Under the pieces are notes generated by a model. The model saw nothing but the letters and a program-made list of their open reading frames with translations, ran no database searches and had not been told where the DNA came from. A stretch of 64,000 nt of DNA, from positions 90,637 through 154,636 of the forward strand of contig NZ_FCOQ01000030.1 of the NCBI RefSeq assembly GCF_900021165.1. The letters run 5' to 3'. Every line of letters starts with the position of its first letter. The first letter of the stretch is position 1. Origin of the DNA: Paenibacillus phocaeensis. Its GTDB lineage: Bacteria; Bacillota; Bacilli; Paenibacillales; Paenibacillaceae. Made by a program: the position numbers and the translations under genes. Of this stretch, positions 8,741 to 17,408 are shown in pieces.

Positions 8741-8761
8741 GCTCCCCTCCTTTTCGGCACG

Positions 8762-10894
8762 TCAACTTTGCTTCATATTGGCAGCGATCACGATCATCTC
8801 CGTATCCGGTTCAAAGGTGGACACTTCGATCTCCATGAGCAGCTCCAATTGTTCAAATTCGGATGCTGTAAAATCCATTACCCGCGCGCCGATGCACAAA
8901 TAATAGTCCGGCCGGGCAATCAGCTCCGTCCGGTAGACGGCCATGTCTTCCCACAATTTCTTCACGGCGCGCAAATACTCGCCGGCGGTTGTCTTGATGG
9001 CCATGGCGCGGCCACGTTGAATTTTGATGAATCCTTTGCTGTCCAGAATCCGAATGGCACCGGCGTCTCCCGCTTTGTCGACCTGTTCGCCGAAGATATG
9101 GAAATACCGCGTCTTCTCCAGCAATTGCGTCCGCTCGACGGGAATCCGCATATCGTTTGCGGCAATTTCCCGGAGTTCCTCCTCGCTGCACTCCTTCAGC
9201 AGCTCATTGGTTTTCACTTCCGTGGAACCGGTGGCGATCGCCGTGACCTTCGAGGTCTGCGGATCGATATCGATATGGATTTCCACGCTCTCCGGCGTGG
9301 CCCCGCTTTGAATCGCTTTATTCATCGCTTCCATTTTGATCGCGCCGATCTGCTCTTTGGTCGGCGATGGAATGATCCGCTCCACCACGTCCCTGACCAT
9401 GGCGAGAGCGACGCCGATCGAAGAGATGACCTCGGCGTTTTCGGGAATGCTGTATTTCAGCCCCATTTTCTCCGCAAAATAGACGATCAGCGAAGCCGCC
9501 CCGCCCCCGACGCCAACCAGCGAAATCTGATCTTTCTCCAATTTGTATTTTTCCGCTAACGCCAAAATGACCGGTTCGATCTTCGCATACGCTTTCGCCA
9601 TGATTTGCCCGGCGATATCCTCGGCCGTCGTGCCGCAATAATCGGCCAGCGCCTGCATCGCCTTCCGCGCCGCTTCCGCATTGCCGTAGGAGAAGTGCTC
9701 TTCCTTCACCAGTCCAAGCACATTGGCCGCGCAGGAATTCGTAATCGTCACCCGCTCGCCGCTCTCCAGGCGGATCGCCACATAGTCCGCCGGATCGCCG
9801 GGTTTGGGCGAGAAGAATTCAACCTTAGGCCCTTTGATTTGGGCCGGATCGGTAAATACCGCATAATCAAGCCCGGCGATGTGCGCAGACCGCGGACCGA
9901 CGTCAATCACCCCGTTTTTGTCGGCGCGCACCATCGATCCCCCGGCTACGCCGAGCACCCGTACATCCAGTGAATTGACATAGGTGGGATGACCGCCGAC
10001 AATCGAGTAATCGATCGCCGGGCGGCCGTTCTTGATGACGCCGATATTGGTTGTCGTGCCGCCCACCTCGAAATACACCCCGTTGGAGGCTCTTAGATAC
10101 ATCAAAGAGCCCATGACCGAAGCGGCCGGTCCGGACAACATCGTAAGAATCGGGCGCTTCTTCATTTCGGTGATCTCCATGACCCCGCCGTCGCCGCGCA
10201 TGATCATCAAGGGCACGTGCACGCCGGCTTCCCGAACGGATTGCTCCGTGGAATTGGCCGTATCCAACATTTTGGGAAGAATGCTGGCGTTAATCGCCGC
10301 TGTTCGGGTTCGACGGGTCAGCCCGTACAACTTCGTGATATCGGACGCCATCGTGGTGGGAAGCCCTTTTTTCTCCGCTTCCTCGTATACATGCTGCTCG
10401 GGTCCGCCGTGATCGACGCCAAAGGCCATGGACGGGACAATCACCTGCGCTCCCATCCGTTCCAGCTCTTCAATGACCTGCGGCACGGTCTCCTTTGCCA
10501 TTTTCTTGACATTGATAAAGCGGTTGTAAATTTGAATCTGCTTGTTGTTCCCCAAGTCGATATTGGACAATTTCGTCTGTTTTTTGGCCAGGAAACCTTC
10601 AAATCCGCCTTTGCCCATGCCGATAATGCCAACCTGGGCGATATCGCCTTCGATCAGCGCGTTGGTCGCTTGCGTTGTACTGTGCGCGACGAACACGACG
10701 TCTTCCGGCCGGATCTGATTTTCCTTCAGACAGTTCTGGAAGCATTTCACAACCCCGGCGGCCACGCCCCGAACATCGTCATGCGTCGTCTTCACGGACG
10801 ATTTGCCGATAATCTCGTGGGTTTCGTTGTCGATGGCCACGGCTTTGGTATGCGTTCCTCCTACGTCTATCCCCATGCGAATCATTCTGCTCAT
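8762..10894 (-). CDS. Hydantoinase/oxoprolinase family protein
   Basis: A 710-residue protein of the HyuA/5-oxoprolinase A family (ATP-dependent cleavage of cyclic amides or related carboxylation chemistry). The N-terminal actin-like nucleotide site is GIDVGGTHTKAVA (residues 8-20), with HSTTQATNALIEG near 91-103 and a second phosphate loop in FEVGGTTTNIGVI. The C-terminal part from about 560 is not typical of the core HyuA domain. Usual partner HyuB is missing, so the substrate cannot be assigned. Start ATG 10894 has GGGAGG upstream. It follows a membrane transporter gene (58-bp gap), suggesting import and breakdown of one compound. Confidence 0.8.
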   Translation of the reverse strand: MSRMIRMGIDVGGTHTKAVAIDNETHEIIGKSSVKTTHDDVRGVAAGVVKCFQNCLKENQIRPEDVVFVAHSTTQATNALIEGDIAQVGIIGMGKGGFEGFLAKKQTKLSNIDLGNNKQIQIYNRFINVKKMAKETVPQVIEELERMGAQVIVPSMAFGVDHGGPEQHVYEEAEKKGLPTTMASDITKLYGLTRRTRTAAINASILPKMLDTANSTEQSVREAGVHVPLMIMRGDGGVMEITEMKKRPILTMLSGPAASVMGSLMYLRASNGVYFEVGGTTTNIGVIKNGRPAIDYSIVGGHPTYVNSLDVRVLGVAGGSMVRADKNGVIDVGPRSAHIAGLDYAVFTDPAQIKGPKVEFFSPKPGDPADYVAIRLESGERVTITNSCAANVLGLVKEEHFSYGNAEAARKAMQALADYCGTTAEDIAGQIMAKAYAKIEPVILALAEKYKLEKDQISLVGVGGGAASLIVYFAEKMGLKYSIPENAEVISSIGVALAMVRDVVERIIPSPTKEQIGAIKMEAMNKAIQSGATPESVEIHIDIDPQTSKVTAIATGSTEVKTNELLKECSEEELREIAANDMRIPVERTQLLEKTRYFHIFGEQVDKAGDAGAIRILDSKGFIKIQRGRAMAIKTTAGEYLRAVKKLWEDMAVYRTELIARPDYYLCIGARVMDFTASEFEQLELLMEIEVSTFEPDTEMIVIAANMKQS

Positions 10895-10952
10895 GTTTGT
10901 CCTCCCATCCTTGAATCGCCGGCTCCCCCAAAGGCGGCAGCCGGCTGCTCTG

Positions 10953-12305
10953 TTAAACCAGACTGCCGTACATCACGTACACGACGGCGCAAAGAAGAAT
11001 CCCGATGATCCAGCCCGTAGGAATGGACATCTTCATATATTCTCTGGCCGGCACCTTCGTATAGCCGAAGCCCCAGGCAACCCAGGACTGGGTCACGTCC
11101 AAGTGCTGCGGCGCAACTGTCGTCACAGCGAATAACGGATACAAGAATTGCACCGGCCAGGCGGCCGTTGCTACGACCACGGCCAGAATGGCCGCCCCCG
11201 ATCCGACCAGATTCATCGGGCCGCGGAAGAAGCCGAGCGGCGTTAAGACGGCAAATACGATACAGAGCAAGAGCGCCGTCTGCGGCATCACTCCGCCGAA
11301 GAGGATTTTAAAGTAGGGCGCTGCGTAGGTCGCCGCATTATTGAACATGGCGAGCGTCAGCAGGAACCCGATCATAGGCGCTACATCGATCGCCCCGTCC
11401 GCAAACTGCTTCGATAACATGCGGCAAATGCTGGCGAAGCCGCCCTTTAATTTGCCGCAGGTCAACAAAGCGAACAAGCCGGCAGCGATAAATCCGAAAA
11501 TGATCGGAATTTTGAACAGAACCACACCGATGACTGGCAGGATGATTGCAATCCAGGAGATGGCCGGCGCATCGCTGGAATGTTGTTCTTCAGGCGTCTC
11601 AGCCGCCCAGGCGCGGGAGAGCTTCTTGGTGTTCATAGCGAGGTTGGCCACAACGAGCACGATGATCAACGAGACGCCCATCGCGATCATGCCGAAGGTG
11701 AAATAGTCGTTATAATCATAGCTGGCATAGCTTTCGTTAGCGGTAGCGAAGAAGGCCTGATACTGTTTGAAGTTCACGATATTCCCGAAGATCCCGGCCA
11801 TAATGGAGCCCATGAAGGAAAATAAGGCGATCGGCGAAGGAATGCCGAGCGACAACATGATCGGCAAGACGATGACGGCGATAGAAATCACCGGCCCGAT
11901 GCCGGTCATAGAGGTGAAAATCACGGCTGTCACAATACAAAGCAGCGACATGGTCACCCGCGGTTTGTCTCCGCCCAATTCCACCACTTTGCGAATTAGA
12001 GTGGCGGCGATGCCGGTGTCGATCAAGATTCTGCCGAAGAATGCACCGAAGAAAACGTTTACAAGTATGGCTTTGCCATAGTTTTCGGGTCCCGTCTGAA
12101 ACACATTTGTCAGCACGGAAACCCAGGTCTGTCCCTCCATCATGGAGTTCGGCGAAATGGCATTGCCGATCAAAGCGATCGCCGTCCATAGGACCGACAT
12201 GATAAAGAAGCCAACCATCAGGTTGTACCCCTTCACGCAATACCACACGAGCCCAAAAAACGACAGGACCATCATGAAACCGATTACAACATTGGCTGCA
12301 TCCAC
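10953..12305 (-). CDS. Ion-transporter superfamily permease (organic acid/citrate type)
   Basis: A 450-residue integral membrane protein with about 11-12 hydrophobic segments and no signal peptide. Conserved-looking stretches such as FTSMTGIGPVISIAVIVLPIML and PLGFFRGPMNLVGSGAAIL resemble CitMHS/DcuC/GntP-like carriers. Start is GTG 12305 with GAGGAGGG 6 bases upstream. First gene of the operon with the hydantoinase-like protein, so it probably imports that enzyme's substrate. The exact substrate is not evident. Confidence 0.75.
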   Translation of the reverse strand: MDAANVVIGFMMVLSFFGLVWYCVKGYNLMVGFFIMSVLWTAIALIGNAISPNSMMEGQTWVSVLTNVFQTGPENYGKAILVNVFFGAFFGRILIDTGIAATLIRKVVELGGDKPRVTMSLLCIVTAVIFTSMTGIGPVISIAVIVLPIMLSLGIPSPIALFSFMGSIMAGIFGNIVNFKQYQAFFATANESYASYDYNDYFTFGMIAMGVSLIIVLVVANLAMNTKKLSRAWAAETPEEQHSSDAPAISWIAIILPVIGVVLFKIPIIFGFIAAGLFALLTCGKLKGGFASICRMLSKQFADGAIDVAPMIGFLLTLAMFNNAATYAAPYFKILFGGVMPQTALLLCIVFAVLTPLGFFRGPMNLVGSGAAILAVVVATAAWPVQFLYPLFAVTTVAPQHLDVTQSWVAWGFGYTKVPAREYMKMSIPTGWIIGILLCAVVYVMYGSLV

Positions 12306-12344
12306 AAAATGCCCTCCTCAAAAAATAGGAATAAAACAACGTTA

Positions 12345-12386
12345 ACTAACATACTAACATGCTATTTTTGTTACTAACATGTTAGT
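12345..12386. promoter_or_regulatory. Operator repeats, probably for the GntR regulator
   Basis: Three copies of ACTAACAT (12345-12352, 12353-12360, 12373-12380). The last forms a 14-bp palindrome ACTAACATGTTAGT (12373-12386). They sit upstream of the transporter start at 12305, where the operon promoter should be. A further GTTAGT is at 12442-12447. Confidence 0.6.
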
Positions 12387-12455
12387 TGTTCGGTGAAATA
12401 TTACCATGTCGCCCAGATCGCGTCAATAGGTTTCCGCACACGTTAGTTCTGGTGT

Positions 12456-12487
12456 TGAAAAAAGAAAACCGCCTACAAAAAGGCGGT
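12456..12487 (-). terminator. Terminator of the crystallin-domain protein gene
   Basis: Stem ACCGCCT (12468-12474) with AGGCGGT (12481-12487). On the minus strand it is followed by TTTTCTTTTTT. Confidence 0.8.
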
Positions 12488-12553
12488 CATTTACACGGTT
12501 CACGTTAATGAAGTATAAACTTCTCAATACCGTAACCCTCCGTAACTCATGAT

Positions 12554-13972
12554 TTATGAGGTACGCTCTACTTTTATGGAAGAAGTCTTGTCGTTAAAGT
12601 CGTTACCGAGATAGGAAGTATCACTCAGCAATACTTTGGTTGCTCCCTGGAAATCTCCATGCTCATAAAGGGTAACCTTGTAGCCGCTCGGTACTTTTAG
12701 GGAAGAGATCGAGTCGTTAGGGATTCCCTTAGCGGCAAGATCGCTTACGTTATAACTGCCCACATCCAGGCTGACAGCGGCCCCCTTGTAATTGGCATCC
12801 TTATAAACGACAGGTATTCTTTCAATCTTGAGGGAAGACGTCTTATCATTAAAATCTCCGAGAGATGCGGCGTCCGAGGTAACCACCCTTTGCGCACCGC
12901 CGAAATTCAAATGTTCATAGAGAGTGACCTTAATGCCGGGAGTCACCTTCAACGAAGAAAGCGTATCGTTTGCAATACCGGCCGCTACCATTTCATTGTA
13001 ATTGTAGGAGCCTGTCCCAAGCGTTACGGCATACCCCCCGTAATTGGCATCTCCGTAGAAGATGGCCCCTTCCGAGATCGTCTCCCCATAGGTGACTTGA
13101 GGGAACTCTCGGCGTGCGGCCTGGTATTGGCTTTCGAATTCACTGGGCCAGCCGAAAGCCGTGACGGCGAGAGCTTTCAAATCAGCCTTAGCCGCGCCAC
13201 TCATAAAGTGTACGTACTCGCCCATATTCATATTTCTCGTATACTGACCGGACGAATTTTTCGGGTAGTGCTGAGCCAGCAACTGGAAGTATCTCGTCAG
13301 CACTTGCTTCCCTCCATGGTTGCTATAAATCGGATAATACCAGTTTTTAAACCAGTAGGTTCCGGCTTGCGGGAAATTTTCCGCCTTGCTGGTGAAGCTG
13401 TTGTAAATTCGCTGGGCTTCGCTGTTTAATCCTAATGCTTTATAAACATCATATTGATAAATTTCAGCCCACTTGCTGTCTCCCCACAGTCTGAAGGCGG
13501 GAGAACCCTTCGTGCCATTGGTCGCGAATTCTACGATATGGGCCACCTCATGGACCAGGACATCCAAATTCCAACCGCTTGGACTCTTGAAGTCGGAGCC
13601 GCCGATATCGATGACATTACGGTAGTCATGGTCGGCGTTATAAGCGTAGCCTGGGTGGCCGCCGCTATACTTCTTGTTATGGAGAACGACATAAAGCCGA
13701 CCATCCCCGCCCATCGGGCCATAAGTTTGCTTGGTGTATCTCCATACATCGGCAGCGGTCGAATGAATCCAGCCTATTTGATTCGGGTCGATATCCCCAT
13801 CTACATAAACCGCCACCTCATCATTGTAGTCGACCAACTTAAGCAACTCCTTATGCTCAAACCAGTGCTCTTGCCAGGTTGGAGGCGGAGCGCTCGCCGC
13901 GCTTGCCGATGCCTGCGGAAGGGAACATAAAACAATAACTAACGCCATAAAGAAAACCCATGATTTCTTCAC
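12554..13972 (-). CDS. Secreted metallopeptidase-like protein with two beta-gamma-crystallin domains
   Basis: A 472-residue exported protein with signal peptide (residues 1-25, ending ASASA). Residues 40-280 hold a gluzincin-like domain with HEVAH near 140 (VLVHEVAHIVEF) plus YWFKNWYYPIYSNHGGKQVLTRYF. That layout resembles the basic secretory protein (BSP) peptidase-like family. Residues 295-472 contain four Greek-key motifs ending in NDTLSSLKV, FNDKTSSLKIE, NDSISSLKV and FNDKTSSIKVE, the N/D-x-x-S-S calcium-binding signature of microbial beta-gamma-crystallins, so two domains. Start is GTG 13972 with GAGGAGGAAGG upstream. It is monocistronic. Likely role: calcium-stabilised extracellular or wall protein; protease activity is not proven. 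Confidence 0.8.
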   Translation of the reverse strand: MKKSWVFFMALVIVLCSLPQASASAASAPPPTWQEHWFEHKELLKLVDYNDEVAVYVDGDIDPNQIGWIHSTAADVWRYTKQTYGPMGGDGRLYVVLHNKKYSGGHPGYAYNADHDYRNVIDIGGSDFKSPSGWNLDVLVHEVAHIVEFATNGTKGSPAFRLWGDSKWAEIYQYDVYKALGLNSEAQRIYNSFTSKAENFPQAGTYWFKNWYYPIYSNHGGKQVLTRYFQLLAQHYPKNSSGQYTRNMNMGEYVHFMSGAAKADLKALAVTAFGWPSEFESQYQAARREFPQVTYGETISEGAIFYGDANYGGYAVTLGTGSYNYNEMVAAGIANDTLSSLKVTPGIKVTLYEHLNFGGAQRVVTSDAASLGDFNDKTSSLKIERIPVVYKDANYKGAAVSLDVGSYNVSDLAAKGIPNDSISSLKVPSGYKVTLYEHGDFQGATKVLLSDTSYLGNDFNDKTSSIKVERTS

Positions 13973-14084
13973 AATACCTTCCTCCTCATTCGTTCATTTC
14001 CTTTAATTTAAATATTATGGAATATGTTTACATGGCATAGATTAATTAATTTTGGTAGATAATGCAACCTCAAAATATACTTTG

Positions 14085-14119
14085 GGAAAAATAAAAAAAC
14101 ATCTGCTAGATGCAGATGT
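14085..14119 (-). terminator. Terminator of the coiled-coil gene
   Basis: Stem ACATCTGC (14099-14106) with GCAGATGT (14112-14119). On the minus strand it is followed by TTTTTTTATTTTT. Confidence 0.75.
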
Positions 14120-14163
14120 AGGTTCATGCTAACCAGGATCCGGTTTGTTGGAGTTCTCAAAAT

Positions 14164-14523
14164 TTATAGAATTTTTTCCTTTAATAAAAAAATATCGCGA
14201 TCATGCTCCGAGGCCTTGTTCATCAAGTACCTCATGGTCTCGGGAACGTTGCCCGGCTCCGATTCGATCCGCGCCAGCTGCTCGTCTACAGAATGGACAA
14301 CACCTTTCAATTCGTCCATATCCGCCTTCAATTCATTCACGTCCGCTTTCATCACTGTCATGTCCGCCTTTAATTCATTCACGTCCGCCTTTAATTCGTT
14401 CATATCTGATTTCATCACGACCATGTCTGCCTTCATACTCTGCTGTTCAGTAACCACCTTGCCAACCATCCCAATCAGTTGAGAGAGCATATCCTCGATG
14501 CGATCCAGTCTATCCTCGGACAT
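14164..14523 (-). CDS. Small coiled-coil protein with heptad repeats
   Basis: A 119-residue soluble protein. Residues 5-90 are a long coiled coil with near-perfect heptads (ADMVVMKSDMNELKADVNELKAD in pieces of 7). The underlying DNA at about 14320-14420 repeats in units of 21 and 42 bases. Start ATG 14523 has GGGAGG 6 bases upstream. The C-terminal 30 residues (PETMRYLMNKASEHDRDIFLLKEKI) are not repetitive. Short Paenibacillus/Bacillus proteins of this kind are common and uncharacterised. No partner is evident from the neighbours. Confidence 0.75.
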   Translation of the reverse strand: MSEDRLDRIEDMLSQLIGMVGKVVTEQQSMKADMVVMKSDMNELKADVNELKADMTVMKADVNELKADMDELKGVVHSVDEQLARIESEPGNVPETMRYLMNKASEHDRDIFLLKEKIL

Positions 14524-14591
14524 TGTGTACCTCCCTGTGCAAAGTTATATTCCTATAGTGGATCATAACAAACGTGTGTTCGGGCGTCAAG

Positions 14592-14610
14592 ATTCGACTT
14601 TGAGTCGAAT
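14592..14610. other. Perfect hairpin without T run
   Basis: ATTCGACT (14592-14599), TTG, AGTCGAAT (14603-14610). It lies downstream of the ABC permease gene on the minus strand. There is no T run, so it is a weak terminator at best; its role is open. Confidence 0.35.
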
Positions 14611-14668
14611 CCACTGCATCTGCTCTGCTTCATCATGGGAACATGACTTTTTGAACAACCTTATAGTT

Positions 14669-15424
14669 TCAATGGTTTCGCCACTTCATGAAACGATAGT
14701 CCAGGAGGTCCACCAGCAGGAACAGGACGAATCCGACCAGGCTGAACAGCAGGATGCCGGCGTACATTTGCGGATAATCGAGCCTCAGCCAGGCGTCCAT
14801 GATAAAGAAACCCATGCCATGCTCGGTGCCGTAGATTTCCGTGAAGAACAGGACCGAAATCGCCGTGCCCAGCGAGATGCGGATCGTGCTGAGGATCACG
14901 GACAACGCACCGGGAAGGGTAATATGCCAAAATTTCTGACCGGCCCCGGCACCGATGGTTGTCAGGACCTCATAGGCGTTTGCGGGAATTGCTTTAACTC
15001 CGTCCCGTACGGAAATGATAATCTGGAACAACAGGATCAGCATGATCATGAGGATCTTGGACGTCTCGCCAAGCCCGAAGAACAGCATCGCCACCGGGAG
15101 CAGTGCGATCTTCGGCACCGGGTATGTCAAATACACCACCGGGTCCAGCAGTTTATTCCAGAGCGGCGAACGCCCCATCAGAAGTCCGATCAGCAAGCCG
15201 GCGACCAGCGCCAGCAGGACACCGGCAAAAATGCGCATCAAACTGTAGCCGACATTCAGCGCGACCTCCCTTCCGCCAAGCTGTCCCATGGCCCGATAGA
15301 CTTCCAGCGGACCGGGCAAGATCGGATGATTCACCAGCAAATACGCCGCGTACCATAGCGCGTTTATCCCCAGGAACACTAGTAGTAATCGGAATATATA
15401 AATAAGCCGTCGTTGATTCACCAT
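14669..15424 (-). CDS. ABC transporter permease (SsuC/TauC type)
   Basis: A 251-residue inner-membrane subunit with about six membrane segments. The binding-protein-dependent transport motif is ANAYEVLTTIGAGAGQKFWHITLPGAL near residues 140-165. ATG 15424 overlaps the stop of the ATPase gene (15418), so the two are coupled. Third gene of a binding protein-ATPase-permease operon for a nitrate/sulfonate/taurine/thiamine-precursor type substrate. Confidence 0.88.
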   Translation of the reverse strand: MVNQRRLIYIFRLLLVFLGINALWYAAYLLVNHPILPGPLEVYRAMGQLGGREVALNVGYSLMRIFAGVLLALVAGLLIGLLMGRSPLWNKLLDPVVYLTYPVPKIALLPVAMLFFGLGETSKILMIMLILLFQIIISVRDGVKAIPANAYEVLTTIGAGAGQKFWHITLPGALSVILSTIRISLGTAISVLFFTEIYGTEHGMGFFIMDAWLRLDYPQMYAGILLFSLVGFVLFLLVDLLDYRFMKWRNH

Positions 15425-16194
15425 TTCGTCTGCATAACCTTTCTGATTCTCTTGATCTGGGCAAAAAAAGCGTCGCTGGCCCGCTTCTCCTCGTATTCCA
15501 GCCCGAATACCGCCTCGTTGTCGATAATCTCCGGCGCCTCGCGCTTGTTGGAGGGGAGCATGATGATCTTCTGTCCCAGCAGAACGGCCTCGTCCACATC
15601 ATGCGTCACGAACAGCGCTGTGGCCGGGTTGTCCCGCCAATGCTCCAGGAACAACTGCTGCAGCGCTTCCCGCGTCATCGCATCCAGCGCAGAGAACGGC
15701 TCGTCCAGCAATAAAATCGACGGCACAATCGCAAAGGCCCGCGCAATCGCCACCCGCTGCTGCTGTCCCCCGCTCAGCGACAACGGATAACGTTCCGCCA
15801 ACTCTGCGATGCCCATCGCAGACAGCCATCGGTCAATTTGAGCCTCCCGTGCTTGCTTGTCCTGCCCCGTGGGATTCGCGATCTTCATCGCCACCCTGAT
15901 GTTGGCCCTTACCGTCTTCCAAGGGAGCAGGCCGTAATTTTGCGGCACCAGACCAATCAGAATATCCTGCCCGCGCAGCGATCGCCCATTGAACAGCAGC
16001 TCCCCCCGGTATTCCGGCAGGAGGCCGGATACAGCGCGCAGCAGGGTGGATTTTCCGCTCCCGGAAGGTCCCAATAGGGTGTAAATCCCATGCTCCGGCA
16101 AGGTGAAATCCACTCTGCCCAGTGCCAATTCCCCGCTCTTGTACTCGACCTCAAGCCCCTTTACGCTTAGCCCGTTATTGCTTGAATTGGACAT
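15418..16194 (-). CDS. ABC transporter ATP-binding protein (SsuB/TauB type)
   Basis: A 258-residue ATPase. Walker A is GPSGSGKSTLL (about 39-49), signature LSGGQQQRVAIARA, Walker B ILLLDEPFSALD, and H-loop FVTHDVDEAVLL. It matches the SsuB/TauB subfamily in length and motifs. The start overlaps the end of the binding-protein gene by 20 bases. It energises the permease at 14669. Confidence 0.92.
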   Translation of the reverse strand: MSNSSNNGLSVKGLEVEYKSGELALGRVDFTLPEHGIYTLLGPSGSGKSTLLRAVSGLLPEYRGELLFNGRSLRGQDILIGLVPQNYGLLPWKTVRANIRVAMKIANPTGQDKQAREAQIDRWLSAMGIAELAERYPLSLSGGQQQRVAIARAFAIVPSILLLDEPFSALDAMTREALQQLFLEHWRDNPATALFVTHDVDEAVLLGQKIIMLPSNKREAPEIIDNEAVFGLEYEEKRASDAFFAQIKRIRKVMQTKW

Positions 16195-17203
16195 CGGAGA
16201 TCACTTCTTCGGGGGTGAGGTTTCGGGTCAGCAGACCCTTCTCGCGGGCCCAGGCAAAAGCCGCCTCGACCTCTTTGACATCGACCTGGTTCGCCGGGAT
16301 GTAAGCCGGAACCTTAATTTGGTCCTTCAACGCTGTCGGGTAGCCGACCTCCTTGATCACCAGGTCGATATAATCCTTCTGATCGTGGGCTTGCATGTAC
16401 GCTACCGCATCGTCATAAGCGGCGTACATCGCGCGGATCGCTTCCGGCTTGGCATCGATCGCGCTTTGCGGGAAGGCCAGCACGAACGGGTTCACCTGGG
16501 CCTGACTCGTGGAGCTGAGCACGCGCAAGCCGGACGCCGTTCCCATCGTGACATACGGCTCCGGCAAAACCGCGGCGTCCGCTTTGTTATTTTTCAGCAG
16601 CTCCAGCCGGGTTGGAATTTGCGGCACTTCCGTTACTTGGATATCCTCCTCCGTCAGACCGGCCTGTTTCAGCATCATGGCAACGGTATACTGCGTGGAG
16701 GTGTTTTTGGACAGGATCACGGTTTTGCCCTTCAGATCCTTCACGTCCTGAATTTCGTCATTGCCGGTCAGCAGATCGAATTCCCCGAAGGTCGTGCTGG
16801 TGATTTTGACGTTCAGCCCCGCTTCATTATAGATTGAAATGGCGACCAGATCGGCGCTTAGCCCATCAACCTTCCCGGCTTGAAACGCGACATCGCGATC
16901 TTTGGCGCTTTTGAAGGTTTGGATGTTCAGATGCACCCCGCGTTTCTGATCAAAACCCTGCTCATGGGCGATAATGAACGGAATAGCATCGATCGAGGGC
17001 AAGAGGCCCAGCGACAGCTCCGGCAGCTTCGCTCCCGTATCTTCGCCTTGCGCGTCTCCCGCCGTCTGCGCCGCCGCTGGATTGCCCTCGCTGCCTGTTC
17101 CGGCTTGATTCGTCTTGCTTCCGCACGCTGCGCTCAGGATGCTGACGACAAGCACCAACGCCAGCAGCAGCATCATTCTTCTTCCGGTTGCCCCAAACTT
17201 CAT
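16175..17203 (-). CDS. Solute-binding lipoprotein of the NMT1/SsuA type
   Basis: A 342-residue lipoprotein with signal peptide and lipobox LSAAC (Cys near 26). The mature part has the periplasmic-binding pattern GLLPSIDAIPFIIAHEQGF, VDGLSADLVA and LKGKTVILSKNTSTQYTV of the NMT1/SsuA family. I chose ATG 17203, preceded by GGGGAG; an upstream in-frame ATG at 17353 lies in the leader and would hide the signal peptide. First gene of the importer operon. The leader at 17260-17347 is highly structured. Substrate unknown; neighbouring hxlAB suggest a compound that yields formaldehyde. Confidence 0.88.
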   Translation of the reverse strand: MKFGATGRRMMLLLALVLVVSILSAACGSKTNQAGTGSEGNPAAAQTAGDAQGEDTGAKLPELSLGLLPSIDAIPFIIAHEQGFDQKRGVHLNIQTFKSAKDRDVAFQAGKVDGLSADLVAISIYNEAGLNVKITSTTFGEFDLLTGNDEIQDVKDLKGKTVILSKNTSTQYTVAMMLKQAGLTEEDIQVTEVPQIPTRLELLKNNKADAAVLPEPYVTMGTASGLRVLSSTSQAQVNPFVLAFPQSAIDAKPEAIRAMYAAYDDAVAYMQAHDQKDYIDLVIKEVGYPTALKDQIKVPAYIPANQVDVKEVEAAFAWAREKGLLTRNLTPEEVISDVQFKQ

Positions 17204-17259
17204 GGTTGTCCCATCTCCCCTATGTGTTCTATCTCGAATTGGCATCACCATGTGCCTCT

Positions 17260-17347
17260 TTACTTGAGACATCCTCCGCAACTTTGCGCATTTATTCACA
17301 TAACAAATTACACACCGGCGAAGTGCTCGTCCATTCGTCTCAAGTAA
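17260..17347 (-). ncRNA. Structured 5-prime leader, riboswitch-like candidate
   Basis: An 11-bp helix TTACTTGAGAC (17347-17337 on the minus strand) with GTCTCAAGTAA (17270-17260) closes a 66-base interior. Inside are three possible hairpins: CAC...GTG near 17322-17310, TTAT-GTGA-ATAA near 17303-17292, and CGCA-AAGT-TGCG near 17289-17278. A TAAAAT box at 17352-17357 puts the transcript start at the 5-prime strand of the outer helix. The importer start codon is 56 bases downstream. It does not match any riboswitch consensus I know. Candidate only. Confidence 0.4.
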
Positions 17348-17351
17348 TGTC

Positions 17352-17357
17352 ATTTTA
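17352..17357 (-). promoter_or_regulatory. -10 box for the importer operon
   Basis: TAAAAT on the minus strand, preceded by TG; no strong -35 is visible at 17 bases. Position relative to the leader helix supports it. Confidence 0.4.
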
Positions 17358-17408
17358 CACCTATCACCGCATTTTGTATATTTTCAAATTTAAATAGTTG
17401 GCAAAATA

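Noticed and set aside
8820..10500. Long open frames antisense to the hydantoinase-like gene
   Set aside because: They mirror the codon structure of the real gene and have no start signals.
8762..10894. HyuA and HyuB fused in one gene
   Set aside because: The chain has only the HyuA-type actin-like part plus a C-terminal extension; no HyuB motifs were seen.
14630..14670. TTTTTGAACAACC near the end of the ABC permease gene as an IS end
   Set aside because: No inverted partner, no target duplication and no transposase nearby.
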